A stretch of 64,000 nucleotides of DNA from Bacteroidia bacterium (GCA_030431695.1 JAUIIU010000002.1:57309-121308), one strand, 5' to 3'. Numbered from the stretch's first letter, positions 1 through 9,427 are shown. A program made the numbers and translations. The notes: generated by a model from the letters alone, not told the origin.

Positions 1-147
1 GGCCTTTTTCGCAGTTTTCGACTTATGCGCCATGCGTTTCAATTCAAGTAAACGTTCCAAAGGTGCCATTTCCATGTGGGATCGCTCACCCGGAAGCGGC
101 ATTTTTTTTATTTTTACGATCGCAGACCTGAATGATGAAAATTCCAT
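1..147 (-). CDS. NUDIX hydrolase (CoA pyrophosphatase-like), N-terminal part
   Basis: The gene reads leftward off the window edge, so only about the first 49 residues are present and the NUDIX box itself is outside. The visible part has the pattern LPGE-x2-H-x-E-MAPLER followed by a basic stretch, which resembles the N-terminus of Bacteroidetes NUDIX proteins annotated as CoA pyrophosphatases. The ATG at 147 gives a natural N-terminus (MEFSSFRSAIVKIKK); an internal ATG at 102 is the alternative. The start overlaps that of the divergent cyclophilin gene. The family call is from recall of the N-terminal pattern only, so it is tentative. Confidence 0.55.
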   Translation of the reverse strand, partial: MEFSSFRSAIVKIKKMPLPGERSHMEMAPLERLLELKRMAHKSKTAKKA

Positions 148-890
148 TTATGAGATATCCCTGGATTTTATATCTATCACTTTTTTTCCTGTTGAATGGA
201 GCCTGTGAAGATAGCAAAAAGACGGTTGTTGAAAAAACGAACACAGCGGTAGAATCGATAAAAATTCCCGATACAACTATCGTTGAACCCGAGATTGACA
301 AGCAGGAAACAGATGGGGTCACAAATCCCGACTTCGAGAAAATCACTAACGAAAATGTAGTGGAATTCCTTACGGCCTATGGAAAGGAAAACCCGGAAAC
401 CAGGGTGAGGATCACCACTACCCATGGTAATATCGACATTGAATTGTACAAGGACACCCCCCTGCACAGGGCGAATTTTATCTACCTTGTTAAGCAGAAG
501 TACTTCTACGGAACCTTCTTCCACAGGGTTGTTCCCAATTTTATCATCCAGGCGGGTAACAGCGACAACCGCACTACCACGAAAAAAAGGGCGCAAATCG
601 GGAAGGATTATCTGCTGCCGGCAGAATTGGAAAACGGTCGTATTCATCAGTTCGGGACGGTTTCAGGGGCTAAGGAATACAGGGAGAATCCCGATAAGCG
701 TACCGCGCCTTTCGAATTCTTCATTTTCCTGGGTCCGAAATCGGCAACCGGGCACCTCAACGGTAATTACACCATCTTCGGGCGTGTGACCAGTGGAATG
801 GATGTAGTGAAAAAGATCGCTGATTTGCCTGCGGATGACGGCGACTGGCCCCTGGAGAACATCTATATCGACGCAGAGATCATTGATTGA
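132..890 (+). CDS. Cyclophilin-type peptidyl-prolyl isomerase, lipoprotein
   Basis: Catalyses cis/trans isomerisation of prolyl peptide bonds, probably in the periplasm on a lipid anchor. A hydrophobic signal segment ends in a lipobox (LLNGAC), so the mature protein should start at that Cys, near residue 25. After a charged linker of roughly 60 residues comes a cyclophilin domain with the hallmarks FFHRVVPNFIIQAGN and, later, FEFFIFLGP and GRVTSGMDVV. Starts at 132, 135 and 150 are all possible in this frame; none has a clear Shine-Dalgarno sequence. The 3' end overlaps the convergent UPF0126 gene by 11 bases. Confidence 0.9.
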   Translation: MMKIPFMRYPWILYLSLFFLLNGACEDSKKTVVEKTNTAVESIKIPDTTIVEPEIDKQETDGVTNPDFEKITNENVVEFLTAYGKENPETRVRITTTHGNIDIELYKDTPLHRANFIYLVKQKYFYGTFFHRVVPNFIIQAGNSDNRTTTKKRAQIGKDYLLPAELENGRIHQFGTVSGAKEYRENPDKRTAPFEFFIFLGPKSATGHLNGNYTIFGRVTSGMDVVKKIADLPADDGDWPLENIYIDAEIID

Positions 891-1500
891 GTTCTTCCCT
901 GGAGTAAATATTGGGTAAGGACCATTTAAACCATACTGCCAGCAATCGGATCGTCATCACCACAACCCCCGAGGCAATAGCTACAAGGTCGATCGGCAAA
1001 CCAGCCATCCGGAGAAGGTAGTACATAGAACCACCCACAATACAAGCTGTGGCATAGATCTCCTTTCTGAAAATTACAGGGATCTCATTGCACAACAGGT
1101 CGCGTATCACACCACCAAAACTCGCGGTAATCGTTCCCAGGGCAACGCATACCAGGAACGGGAATTCCGCTTCAAAACCTTTTTGGACGCCCACAACGGT
1201 ATATAGCGCAATCCCAATGGTATCAAATAAAAACAGGGACCGCCGCAGATAGCCTAATTTTTTTCTGAAGATAAGGGCAAAGACGGCTGCACCGGCAATC
1301 ACGTAAACAAAGGTGAGATCACGCATCCAGGTAATCGGGGCCTGAATAAGAATATCGCGTAGTGTACCGCCGCCAGCAGCGGTGACGAAGGCAATGATAA
1401 AGATCCCGAAAAGATCCATCCGTTTCTTGAAAGCCGTAAGTACGCCGGAAATGGCAAAAGCTATCGTTCCCAAAAGATCCAGTACGAGAGAGAGTTCCAT
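880..1500 (-). CDS. Trimeric intracellular cation (TRIC/UPF0126) family membrane protein
   Basis: A 206-residue inner-membrane protein with about seven hydrophobic segments and an internal duplication. Each half carries a glycine-rich G-G-x-x-R-D-like motif (GGGTLRDIL near residue 43, GGVIRDLL near residue 129), which is diagnostic of the UPF0126/YicG family, the bacterial relatives of TRIC channels. Transport of monovalent cations is known for some homologues; the ion here is unknown. Its ATG abuts the stop of the RDD gene upstream on the same strand, so the two are probably co-transcribed. Confidence 0.88.
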   Translation of the reverse strand: MELSLVLDLLGTIAFAISGVLTAFKKRMDLFGIFIIAFVTAAGGGTLRDILIQAPITWMRDLTFVYVIAGAAVFALIFRKKLGYLRRSLFLFDTIGIALYTVVGVQKGFEAEFPFLVCVALGTITASFGGVIRDLLCNEIPVIFRKEIYATACIVGGSMYYLLRMAGLPIDLVAIASGVVVMTIRLLAVWFKWSLPNIYSREELNQ

Positions 1501-2213
1501 TACTGCTGGGTGTAATAATTGTAATCCTGGATCACCTTGTTCACAAACGCCATGGGCGTACCTTCATATTTGATCTCCATCACATCCGAGACCTTAGCGG
1601 CCAGTGTAAGGATGATGTTATGGTTGCCATTGTACTTGGCTTCATCAAAAACCGATTTGATCGTCTGCATCTCGGTGTCGGAGAAAACCGTTACCTGGGG
1701 GTACAACGGCTGGTAGTCCTCCGGTATGTCCACAAGAATAGTTTGTGAAAGGAACATGGATGGTTTTTCACTAATTACCGTGGTCTGGGCTGCAATATCA
1801 CCCAGGCGTTGTCCCTTACCGTTAAAAAGAATCACCACAAGCGCCACAGCCCCGCTCGCGAGACTGATGTCGATAAGTCGTAGCAGCCACCTCAATAGGT
1901 AATTGGAGAATGCAGGCTTGGATCCGTCTATCTTCACCACGCGGATCTTCATTAGTCGCTTTCCCGGACTCTGACCGTTCCAGAACGCTTCGAACAATAG
2001 ATGGTACAACATCACCGGGAGACCGATCGTCATGATCACAATGAATATGTAATCATCACTCAGGTCCATCCATGAGAACAGTATGATCATCAGGAACAAA
2101 TAGATGCCCAACAGAATGCTGTCCACCAGGTAAGCAAGAATGCGATCACCCACACCGGCCACGTTCTGAACAATGTTCACATTTTGGGCTGTTTCTATTT
2201 GAAAATTATCCAT
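1500..2213 (-). CDS. RDD family membrane protein
   Basis: A 237-residue protein with an RDD domain in the first 145 residues: an early R-x-L-A-Y-L-V-D-S motif, three hydrophobic segments, and the later P-G-K-R-L-M-K-I-R-V pattern. The C-terminal 80 residues are soluble and unassigned. It diverges from the SpoIIM/MoxR/DUF58 operon, an arrangement that recurs in Bacteroidetes, which suggests a role with that envelope system. RDD proteins are proposed transporters or membrane scaffolds; the substrate is not known. Confidence 0.9.
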   Translation of the reverse strand: MDNFQIETAQNVNIVQNVAGVGDRILAYLVDSILLGIYLFLMIILFSWMDLSDDYIFIVIMTIGLPVMLYHLLFEAFWNGQSPGKRLMKIRVVKIDGSKPAFSNYLLRWLLRLIDISLASGAVALVVILFNGKGQRLGDIAAQTTVISEKPSMFLSQTILVDIPEDYQPLYPQVTVFSDTEMQTIKSVFDEAKYNGNHNIILTLAAKVSDVMEIKYEGTPMAFVNKVIQDYNYYTQQ

Positions 2214-2250
2214 TAAAACTGTTTCTTTGAAAATAAACTACGAAGGTACG

Positions 2251-3222
2251 ATGCGTGAAGCGGCATTTGCAAAGCAAAATAAAGATAAATGGCTAAAATT
2301 TGAAAATGTTCTTCGGAATAACGTGCGAATATCCCCGGACGAATTAAGCGCCCTTTATGTTGAGATCACAGATCACCTCAGTTATGCTCAGACCTTTTAC
2401 CCGAACAGCAATACTCTCAAATACCTGAACGGGCTATCAGTACTGGCCCATCAGAAGATATACAAGACGAAACGAGAGAACAGGTCCAGGTTCATCACTT
2501 TCTACACCAGGGAATTTCCGTTGTTCTTTTCCCAATATCAAAGACAACTGCTGATATCCTTCCTCACCTTTGCGATCTTTGCCCTGGTAGGAGCCTATTC
2601 TTCTGCAACGGATGGTGATTTTGTACGACTTATCCTTGGAGATGCCTATGTGAACATGACTTTGGAGAATATAGACAAGGGGGATCCCATGGCCGTGTAT
2701 AAGAAGATGGGTGAGATGAACATGTTTCTCGGGATCACCATAAACAATATTCGGGTTGCGCTGCTGGCCTTTGGATTTGGTATCTTCTTTTCGCTAGGTA
2801 CCTTGTATATCATGATGCGAAACGCCATCATGTTAGGGTCCTTTCAGTATTTTTTCTACGACCAGGGAATGCTTTGGGAAAGTGCTCGTACGATCTGGAT
2901 CCATGGAACCATCGAGATATCGGTGATCATTGTAGCCGGTGCCGCCGGACTGGTTTTTGGTAACGGAATCCTGTTTCCCGGGACCTATAGCAGGTTGCAG
3001 TCCTTTGTGCGAGGCGCAAAGGCCGGGTTGAAGATCGTGATCAGTACGGTTCCATTTTTCATCATTGCCGGATTCCTGGAAGGATTTGTGACAAGGCACA
3101 CGGAAATGCCCGATTGGCTTGCTATACTTATAATTTCAGGTTCGCTCGGCCTCATAATCTATTACTACGTTATTTACCCCATAAAACTCAAACGAAGACA
3201 TGAACGAGTTCATTCAGTTTAA
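2251..3222 (+). CDS. Stage II sporulation protein M-like membrane protein
   Basis: First gene of a six-gene operon with DUF4129, DUF4350, MoxR and DUF58 genes. The protein is 323 residues with a soluble N-terminal region of about 100 residues, then five or six membrane segments of the SpoIIM fold (for example RVALLAFGFGIFFSLGT and the HGTIEISVIIVAGAAG stretch, whose conserved H-G-x-x-E is typical). The ATG at 2251 is chosen over an in-frame TTG at 2227 because MREAAFAKQNKDKWLKFE is the usual family start. This organism type does not sporulate; the role is probably in envelope homeostasis with MoxR. Confidence 0.9.
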   Translation: MREAAFAKQNKDKWLKFENVLRNNVRISPDELSALYVEITDHLSYAQTFYPNSNTLKYLNGLSVLAHQKIYKTKRENRSRFITFYTREFPLFFSQYQRQLLISFLTFAIFALVGAYSSATDGDFVRLILGDAYVNMTLENIDKGDPMAVYKKMGEMNMFLGITINNIRVALLAFGFGIFFSLGTLYIMMRNAIMLGSFQYFFYDQGMLWESARTIWIHGTIEISVIIVAGAAGLVFGNGILFPGTYSRLQSFVRGAKAGLKIVISTVPFFIIAGFLEGFVTRHTEMPDWLAILIISGSLGLIIYYYVIYPIKLKRRHERVHSV

Positions 3223-4072
3223 AAAAAGCAGGGAACTTGGAAAGATCATTACCGACATTTTCAAATTCCTACGTTATAACTATAAGGTTCTCTTCGGACT
3301 GATACTCAGGATCGCGGGACCCGCACTTATCCTTATGGTCGTTGCTTACGTCTATTACATGGAATCGTCCATGAGCATCTTCGACCCCTATAACACTCCA
3401 GGCGATTTTGGTGATGGGTTTGCATCATTGTTCCTTTCGCTCTTCGTGCTGTTGCTGGCAGCGGCACTTTACTTTGCACTCTTGTACGGGACCGTCTTAT
3501 CGGCGATCAGATCCTATGTTAACAACAATGGCACCATAGACAGGAAAGAGGTTTCACAGGGGGTGCGGGAGCATTTCTGGGGACTACTCGGTATGAGTAT
3601 CCTGAACGGTCTCATAGTTGGTGTGGGGCTTGTATTCTGCATTGCACCGGGTATATATCTGGGTGTTGTAGTGATCACAACTTACATGATCATGGTTTTT
3701 GAAAAAAGAAGTGTTACGGATTCCATCAGTTACAGCTTTGAGTTGATCAAAGGTTATTGGTGGACGACCTTCGCCACACTGATCGTGATCTACATAATTT
3801 ACTATATCGTGTCCATGATCTTCCAGGTTCCACAGTATATTTACTTTTTTACCAAGGAATTTACCACAAACCGAACCTATACCGGGGGAGATCTTTCGGA
3901 TGCATTCGACTGGGTTGATATTACATTGAGTTCCATAGGTCTTGTAGCACAGTACCTATTGCAGACCTTCATGGTAATCGCATCGGCATTTATTTATTTC
4001 GATCTGAACGAAAGGAAGAATTTTACGGGAACCATAGAAACCATAGATTCGCTGGGCAAGCGAGAAGAGTAA
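3200..4072 (+). CDS. Multi-pass membrane protein of the MoxR/DUF58 operon
   Basis: A 290-residue integral membrane protein with roughly six hydrophobic segments and a conserved stretch after residue 165 (MVFEKRSVTDSISYSFELIK) like that of proteins annotated as glycerophosphodiesterase-type membrane domain or DUF4013 relatives. I cannot assign a reaction. It overlaps the preceding SpoIIM-like gene by 23 bases and its stop overlaps the next ATG, so translation is likely coupled. Its job is probably structural in the MoxR-dependent envelope complex. Confidence 0.8.
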   Translation: MNEFIQFKKSRELGKIITDIFKFLRYNYKVLFGLILRIAGPALILMVVAYVYYMESSMSIFDPYNTPGDFGDGFASLFLSLFVLLLAAALYFALLYGTVLSAIRSYVNNNGTIDRKEVSQGVREHFWGLLGMSILNGLIVGVGLVFCIAPGIYLGVVVITTYMIMVFEKRSVTDSISYSFELIKGYWWTTFATLIVIYIIYYIVSMIFQVPQYIYFFTKEFTTNRTYTGGDLSDAFDWVDITLSSIGLVAQYLLQTFMVIASAFIYFDLNERKNFTGTIETIDSLGKREE

Positions 4073-4833
4073 TGATGCGGATTCTGCTGTTCATTTTTAT
4101 ATTTATTTCTTTTTCTTCGGAATTGTTTTCCCAGGATACACTACAGGGTACACCTCCGCTCGTAGTGGAATACGACAGGAATCCGGACCTAAGCCCTTTG
4201 GATCTCGATGAATCCATCATCGAAGATCTGAAGTCGGATGAAGATTTCGACTACACCGAATTGGAAGAGTCTGTTAGTCTTTTCGAAAAGTTCATGCGTT
4301 GGCTTGGAGACCTCTGGGACAGTTTCTGGAGATGGCTGCTGGGCGATTATGAGGCGCATGGTTTACTCGCATTCCTCATCCGAATACTTCCTTATATCAT
4401 AATAGCGGGGATCGTGATCTTCGTTATCTGGTTATTCTACAGGTTGAATCCCGGCGCAAGGTTGCTGAAATCCAAAGAGAAACCAGAGGTTTTCTTTACG
4501 GAGGAGGAAGAGATCATAAAATCGAGGAACATCAGTGAGCTGATCCAAAAAGCCCTGGAGGAGAAAAATTACAGGCTCGCCATACGATATTATTACTTGT
4601 TGGTTCTGAAGAAGCTCAGTTCGGCGGAGATCATCCACTACGAATTCGATAAGACCAACCGTGAGTACGTTTCTGAGATCGCCTCGACAGATATCAGTAA
4701 CCGCTTCAGTAATGTGACAAATATTTACGACTATATCTGGTACGGGAACTTCGACCTGTCCGAATCCGATTTCGGGATCGCTCAGAAATCATTTAAATCT
4801 CTTGTGAACCAAATACCCGGAGGCGATGAGTAG
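4072..4833 (+). CDS. DUF4129 domain protein
   Basis: A signal peptide (MMRILLFIFIFISFSSELFSQ) is followed by a charged periplasmic region, one membrane segment near residues 100-125 and a cytoplasmic C-terminal DUF4129 domain, whose sequence AIRYYYLLVLKKL and Y-D-x-I-W-Y-G-N-F are typical. DUF4129 proteins accompany MoxR and DUF58 genes in many bacteria and are predicted to bridge them to the membrane. The start overlaps the preceding stop and a second ATG lies one codon in. The 3' end overlaps the DUF4350 gene by 8 bases. Confidence 0.85.
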   Translation: MMRILLFIFIFISFSSELFSQDTLQGTPPLVVEYDRNPDLSPLDLDESIIEDLKSDEDFDYTELEESVSLFEKFMRWLGDLWDSFWRWLLGDYEAHGLLAFLIRILPYIIIAGIVIFVIWLFYRLNPGARLLKSKEKPEVFFTEEEEIIKSRNISELIQKALEEKNYRLAIRYYYLLVLKKLSSAEIIHYEFDKTNREYVSEIASTDISNRFSNVTNIYDYIWYGNFDLSESDFGIAQKSFKSLVNQIPGGDE

Positions 4834-6043
4834 ATTTCAGAAATTAGTATTTCTCGGACTCGTGATCATTGTCGGGTCATTGGTGTATCTGGAAGCGTCC
4901 AAACCTGAGCCGGTGAACTGGTTTCCTAGTTATACCACTTCAGACAAGATACCATTGGGAACTTATGTGTTAGACCAGTTGTTGGAAGATAAGCTCGATG
5001 AGAATTACCTAAAGGTCAATATTCCGCCCTTCGAACAATTGAGGGATTCGAATTTTTCCGGGAATTACTTCTTTGTGAACAATTCCATCGATTTTGACCG
5101 TGCTGAAGTGGATAAATTACTGGACTGGGCCAGTCGGGGAAATACGGTTTTCGTTTCAGCGAATTATCACAGCTACGAACTGATGGACACACTCAAGATC
5201 GAAATGCGCAACGACTGGGTGGCTGGTAACCTGGGCTCTGAACCGCTTCTGAACCTCAGCAATCCTAAACTCAGGGCGAAGGATCCCTATCATATCCAGC
5301 GCGATTTCGACGTGCGGTATTTCGAAGCCATTGATACCTTGAACCAGGTGGTGTTGGGGGAAAGTCAGTTGTATACAGATACCCTGGCCATGACCGATCC
5401 CAAAGTGAACTTTATAAAAGCACCAATTGGAAAAGGTGCTATTTTCCTGCATGCGCAACCGGAGATCTTCTCGAACTATTTCCTTCTTTGGGAAGAACAT
5501 GCCGAACATACTGAAAACGTGCTTTCCTATGTTCAGAATGGAAAACCATTCTACTACGACAATTACTATAAGTCCGGAAAACCTATTAATCTTTCACCCC
5601 TGTACATCCTCCTGGGCAACAAATACCTCAAATGGTCGTATTATTTCGTATTGATCGGGGCCTTGCTGTATGTACTTTTTGAAGGAAAACGAAAACAACG
5701 GAAGATCCCGATTGTGAAACCACTTCGGAACCAGACCTTCGAATACACGCGAACCATAGCGGGGATGTATCTGGACCGAAGGGAATTCCACGATGTTGCC
5801 AGGAAGCAGATAGCATTATTTATGGACCATGTTCGTACACAGTACCGTGTTCCAACCAATAATATCAACAGCAGGTTCTTCAATACAGTAGCGGCACGAA
5901 GCGGTAATACCTTCGAAGAGACAAGAGAACTATTCATATACCTGGAACAGATAGAGAACAAACCCGAGATCTCCAGGCAGGAGCTCAGGGAATTACACAA
6001 TAAAATTGAATCATTTAAACAGCAGATAGATGGAAAATCCTGA
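4826..6043 (+). CDS. DUF4350 domain membrane protein
   Basis: A 405-residue protein with an N-terminal membrane anchor, a long extracytoplasmic DUF4350 region (about residues 35-250), a second membrane segment near residues 270-290 and a basic cytoplasmic tail of about 110 residues. DUF4350 is a glutamine-amidotransferase-like fold without a known reaction. It overlaps both its neighbours, which places it in the middle of a translationally coupled operon. I assign no catalytic role. Confidence 0.85.
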   Translation: MSRFQKLVFLGLVIIVGSLVYLEASKPEPVNWFPSYTTSDKIPLGTYVLDQLLEDKLDENYLKVNIPPFEQLRDSNFSGNYFFVNNSIDFDRAEVDKLLDWASRGNTVFVSANYHSYELMDTLKIEMRNDWVAGNLGSEPLLNLSNPKLRAKDPYHIQRDFDVRYFEAIDTLNQVVLGESQLYTDTLAMTDPKVNFIKAPIGKGAIFLHAQPEIFSNYFLLWEEHAEHTENVLSYVQNGKPFYYDNYYKSGKPINLSPLYILLGNKYLKWSYYFVLIGALLYVLFEGKRKQRKIPIVKPLRNQTFEYTRTIAGMYLDRREFHDVARKQIALFMDHVRTQYRVPTNNINSRFFNTVAARSGNTFEETRELFIYLEQIENKPEISRQELRELHNKIESFKQQIDGKS

Positions 6044-7028
6044 AGAAACCAACGAAGAACTTCATTTCAACAACAGAATCCCACTGGATGAACTGAAGAA
6101 CGCCGTTTCACAGATCAAAGAACAACTCAATAAGGTGATCATAGGCCAGGAGGAGTTCATAGAACTTCTCATCGTGAGTTTACTGGCAAATGGCCATGTA
6201 CTTATCGAAGGAGTTCCCGGTATCGCCAAGACCATTACGGCCAAATTGTTCGCCAAAACCCTGAAAACGGATTTCAGCAGGATACAATTCACACCAGACC
6301 TCATGCCCAGTGATGTCCTGGGAACTTCGGTATTAAACATGAAGCAGAGTGAATTCGAATTTAAAAAAGGTCCGATTTTCAGCAATATCATCCTTATCGA
6401 CGAGATCAACAGGGCTCCTGCAAAAACACAGGCGGCATTGTTCGAAGTGATGGAAGAACGGCAGATCACCATGGATGGTATCAGGTACGATATGGAGTAC
6501 CCCTTCATGGTGTTGGCCACGCAAAACCCGGTCGAGCAGGAAGGCACCTATCCCCTTCCGGAGGCTCAGCTGGACCGTTTCCTGTTTAAGATCAAAGTAG
6601 GCTACCCCAGCCTTGATAATGAGGTGGACATTCTGAAGTCACATCACGAACGAAAACTAACCGCTCCCGAATCCCTGATCTCCGGAGTTTTGACACCGGA
6701 ATCCCTCAGGACATTCAGGGAACTGGTGCAAAGTGTGCTCATAGAGGACAAGATATTCTCCTATATCGCACAGATGGTGGACAAGACCAGGAATCACCCA
6801 CATCTTTATTTAGGAGGTTCCCCACGGGCTTCCATCGCCATTATGAACGCTTCCAAAGCCTTCGCAGCGATGAACGGACGCGATTTCGTGACCCCGGATG
6901 ATGTAAAACGGGCGTTAGCGCCTGTGCTGCGTCACAGGATCATACTCTCCCCGGAACGGGAAATGGAAGGTATGGCACCTGAGGCAGTGATCGATATGAT
7001 ATCACAATCCATTGAAATTCCCAGATAG
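6030..7028 (+). CDS. MoxR-family AAA+ ATPase
   Basis: A 332-residue ATPase. Walker A is present as GVPGIAKT near residue 60, Walker B as ILIDEINRAPAKTQ, and sensor 1 as ATQNPVEQEGTYPLPEAQLDRFLF. MoxR ATPases act as chaperones that load or remodel partners carrying von Willebrand or DUF58 domains. Here the partner is the DUF58 protein that follows, whose GTG start overlaps the moxR stop. Length and motif order are standard for the family. Confidence 0.95.
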   Translation: MENPEETNEELHFNNRIPLDELKNAVSQIKEQLNKVIIGQEEFIELLIVSLLANGHVLIEGVPGIAKTITAKLFAKTLKTDFSRIQFTPDLMPSDVLGTSVLNMKQSEFEFKKGPIFSNIILIDEINRAPAKTQAALFEVMEERQITMDGIRYDMEYPFMVLATQNPVEQEGTYPLPEAQLDRFLFKIKVGYPSLDNEVDILKSHHERKLTAPESLISGVLTPESLRTFRELVQSVLIEDKIFSYIAQMVDKTRNHPHLYLGGSPRASIAIMNASKAFAAMNGRDFVTPDDVKRALAPVLRHRIILSPEREMEGMAPEAVIDMISQSIEIPR

Positions 7029-8359
7029 TGTTTAAATTCCTGAAATCCCTATACCTGAGTAAGAGGTTCTTCTATGTGATCTCCGGGATCGTTTTGTTGT
7101 TCCTGGTGTCCTACTGGATCAGGCCGCTCTACGGTATTGTTTGGTTACTGGTTCTCGGGCTTGTACTCCTACTCCTCATGGAGATCAGCATGATCTACAG
7201 TGGAAAGGGATTAGAAGGAAACAGGTTGCTTCCGGAGAAGTTCTCAAACAGCGACCTTAATGATGTGATCGTGCAGCTGCGCAATCGCTATCGCTTCACG
7301 GTCCGGGTAGATATTATCGACGAGCTCCCGGTACAATTTCAGAAACGTGACTTCTTAAGGAAGGCAAAGATCCCCGGGAAGCATAGTCAGACGCTGGAGT
7401 ATATGGTGCGTCCCGTGGACAGGGGCGAGTATACCTTCGGAAACCTGAATTGTTATGTGAGTTCGCTAATCGGACTGGTAAGGAGGCGATATACCTTCGA
7501 CAAGGAACAGATGGTCAAGGTGTATCCTTCGTTCATACAGATGAAGAAATACGATTTCATGGCGATCGACCATCGCTTGTCCTATGCCGGTTTGAAAAAG
7601 ATCCGGCGAATCGGGCACACTATGGAATTCGAACAGATCAAGGAATACGTAGTTGGTGATGATGTTCGTACTGTAAACTGGAAGGCTACTGCCAAGCACG
7701 CCCAACTGATGGTAAACCAGTACCAGGACGAAAAGATGCAACCGGTCTATTCGATAATCGATACGAGTAGGATCATGAAAATGCCGTTCAATGAACTAAA
7801 ACTAGTTGATTACGCAATTAACAGTTCTCTGGCATTTTCAAATATCGCTCTGAAAAAAGGCGATAAGGTGGGAGTCCTTGATTTTTCGAATAAGATCGGA
7901 AACTTCATACCGGCAAAGGCCAAAAAGACCCATCTGAACAACATACTCGAAAGTCTTTACAATGTAGATACGCGTTTCCTTGATGCAAGTTTCGGAAAGT
8001 TACAGGCCTTTGTAAAACAACAGATCACCCAAAGGAGTCTACTGATGCTTTACACCAATTTTGAGCATATCTCCTCACTACATCGACAGATGCATTACCT
8101 GCAGGCCATTGCGAAAAAACACGTACTTGTTGTCGTATTCTTTGAGAATACCGAATTAAAGGAATTGGTTTCGGATGAGGCCGAAAGTATCCCGGAGATC
8201 GTGGATCAGACCATTGCGAGGCAATTCGAATTCGACAAGAAGGTAATGGTGCTGGAACTTCAGCAAAGAGGAATTCAAACCGTCCTTACCCCTCCGGAGG
8301 ACCTCACAGTTAACACCATCAACAAATACCTGGAGATCAAGGCCAGGGGATTACTTTAG
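7028..8359 (+). CDS. DUF58 domain protein
   Basis: Last gene of the operon, starting with GTG at 7028, which overlaps the moxR stop. Two N-terminal membrane segments (residues 12-50) precede the DUF58 core, recognised by EFEQIKEYVVGDDVRTVNWK and the later MQPVYSIIDTSR, the start of a VWA-like fold. DUF58 proteins are the usual MoxR clients. No metal-binding MIDAS DxSxS motif is complete; the sequence reads D-T-S-R. Confidence 0.92.
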   Translation: MFKFLKSLYLSKRFFYVISGIVLLFLVSYWIRPLYGIVWLLVLGLVLLLLMEISMIYSGKGLEGNRLLPEKFSNSDLNDVIVQLRNRYRFTVRVDIIDELPVQFQKRDFLRKAKIPGKHSQTLEYMVRPVDRGEYTFGNLNCYVSSLIGLVRRRYTFDKEQMVKVYPSFIQMKKYDFMAIDHRLSYAGLKKIRRIGHTMEFEQIKEYVVGDDVRTVNWKATAKHAQLMVNQYQDEKMQPVYSIIDTSRIMKMPFNELKLVDYAINSSLAFSNIALKKGDKVGVLDFSNKIGNFIPAKAKKTHLNNILESLYNVDTRFLDASFGKLQAFVKQQITQRSLLMLYTNFEHISSLHRQMHYLQAIAKKHVLVVVFFENTELKELVSDEAESIPEIVDQTIARQFEFDKKVMVLELQQRGIQTVLTPPEDLTVNTINKYLEIKARGLL

Positions 8360-8395
8360 AAGTAACAAAATCCGGGTTGATTCGTCGTTTATTCA

Positions 8396-8830
8396 ATGGC
8401 GCTTACCGATTTAGCAGAAAAAATCCGTTCGTACCGAATCTTCAGGATCTTTTATTGGTTTCTGAAGATCAGTATGGGTCTGGCCTTTATCACTTCTGGG
8501 ATCCGTAAACTACCTGGTATTAAATTCACCCAACTCCCTGTCGAAAATCCAGTAGGCCTGTTCTTCGAAGGAATGTACGTTACAGGCTTCTACTGGAATT
8601 TCATTGGGTATTACCAGATCCTCACTGGACTGTTACTGATGACACCCTGGCTAAAACGGTTGAGCCCCTTACTGATACTACCTGTAACCTTTAATATCTG
8701 GCTGGTATCCCTTTCACTTGAGATGAGGGGAACACCGGTGATCACCAGTTTGATGTTACTGGCAAATCTCTTCCTGATCTTCTGGCACATCCGGTCCTAC
8801 TCAGGTATTTTCTCCGTGAGAGGTTCTTAA
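8396..8830 (+). CDS. DoxX-like four-helix membrane protein
   Basis: A 144-residue protein with four hydrophobic segments. The first, FLKISMGLAFITSGIRKL, has the DoxX-family pattern ending in a basic residue after a helix-breaking glycine. DoxX relatives are linked to quinone reactions and oxidative stress in some species, but no redox residues can be identified here. It lies 36 bases after the DUF58 gene on the same strand and could be co-transcribed. Confidence 0.7.
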   Translation: MALTDLAEKIRSYRIFRIFYWFLKISMGLAFITSGIRKLPGIKFTQLPVENPVGLFFEGMYVTGFYWNFIGYYQILTGLLLMTPWLKRLSPLLILPVTFNIWLVSLSLEMRGTPVITSLMLLANLFLIFWHIRSYSGIFSVRGS

Positions 8831-8895
8831 AATACAGTTCGGTATGGAATTCCTACAGTTGGGTAGAATCCTTTATGCCTTCTGCCTACGGTTAC

Positions 8896-8912
8896 TGACA
8901 TTTGAAGTGTCA
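8896..8912. promoter_or_regulatory. Inverted repeat upstream of the DUF2141 gene
   Basis: The sequence TGACA-N7-TGTCA is a perfect 5-bp inverted repeat 29 bases before the ATG at 8941. It could be an operator. Its spacing differs from the TGAY-N4-RTCA palindromes described elsewhere in the window, so I do not assign it to the same regulator. Confidence 0.35.
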
Positions 8913-8940
8913 ATTAATAAATCACTTTAATTCAGTAACC

Positions 8941-9381
8941 ATGAAAACGATATTTTTAAGCATCACTATTCTACTAAGCAGCCTTATCCTGAAAGCGCAG
9001 GACAATGTAACAGACTACGATTCGGAAGCTGCTATTACAACTACGATCACAGTGACCGTTCCGGTGAAGAGTAACGACGGTACGGTTATTTTCGGTCTGT
9101 TCACAGAAGAGAACTTTCTCCAGGCGCCAGTAGTTGGATTGGAGTCCGAGATCGTAGACGGAAAAGCTACTGCTACCTTTGAAGATGTAGCAGCCGGAAC
9201 CTATGCGATCACCCTGTTCCACGACAAGAACGGAAACAAACAAATGGATTTTGAAACCAACGGTATGCCTATCGAAATGTACGGTGTATCGAATAATGTG
9301 ATGAGCATGGGGCCACCACAATGGAAGGACGCAAAATTCGAAGTGAACGGAGAACCTATCAATTTGGAGATCATAATGTAA
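8941..9381 (+). CDS. DUF2141 domain secreted protein
   Basis: A 146-residue exported protein with a signal peptide (MKTIFLSITILLSSLILKAQ) and a beta-sandwich DUF2141 domain, recognised by GTYAITLFHDKNGNKQMDF and the closing KDAKFEVNGEPINLEI. The longer frame reaching a TTG at 8902 was rejected because the ATG at 8941 begins the signal peptide directly. The family function is unknown. A strong terminator follows. Confidence 0.85.
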   Translation: MKTIFLSITILLSSLILKAQDNVTDYDSEAAITTTITVTVPVKSNDGTVIFGLFTEENFLQAPVVGLESEIVDGKATATFEDVAAGTYAITLFHDKNGNKQMDFETNGMPIEMYGVSNNVMSMGPPQWKDAKFEVNGEPINLEIIM

Positions 9382-9399
9382 GCCAAGCCTTACCAAGAA

Positions 9400-9427
9400 A
9401 ACCGCCACATAGTTGGCGGTTTTTTTA
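9400..9427 (+). terminator. Rho-independent terminator after the DUF2141 gene
   Basis: The stem ACCGCC / GGCGGT is separated by a short loop and followed by a run of T residues. It lies 19 bases past the stop codon and isolates oxyR from the upstream gene. Confidence 0.9.
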
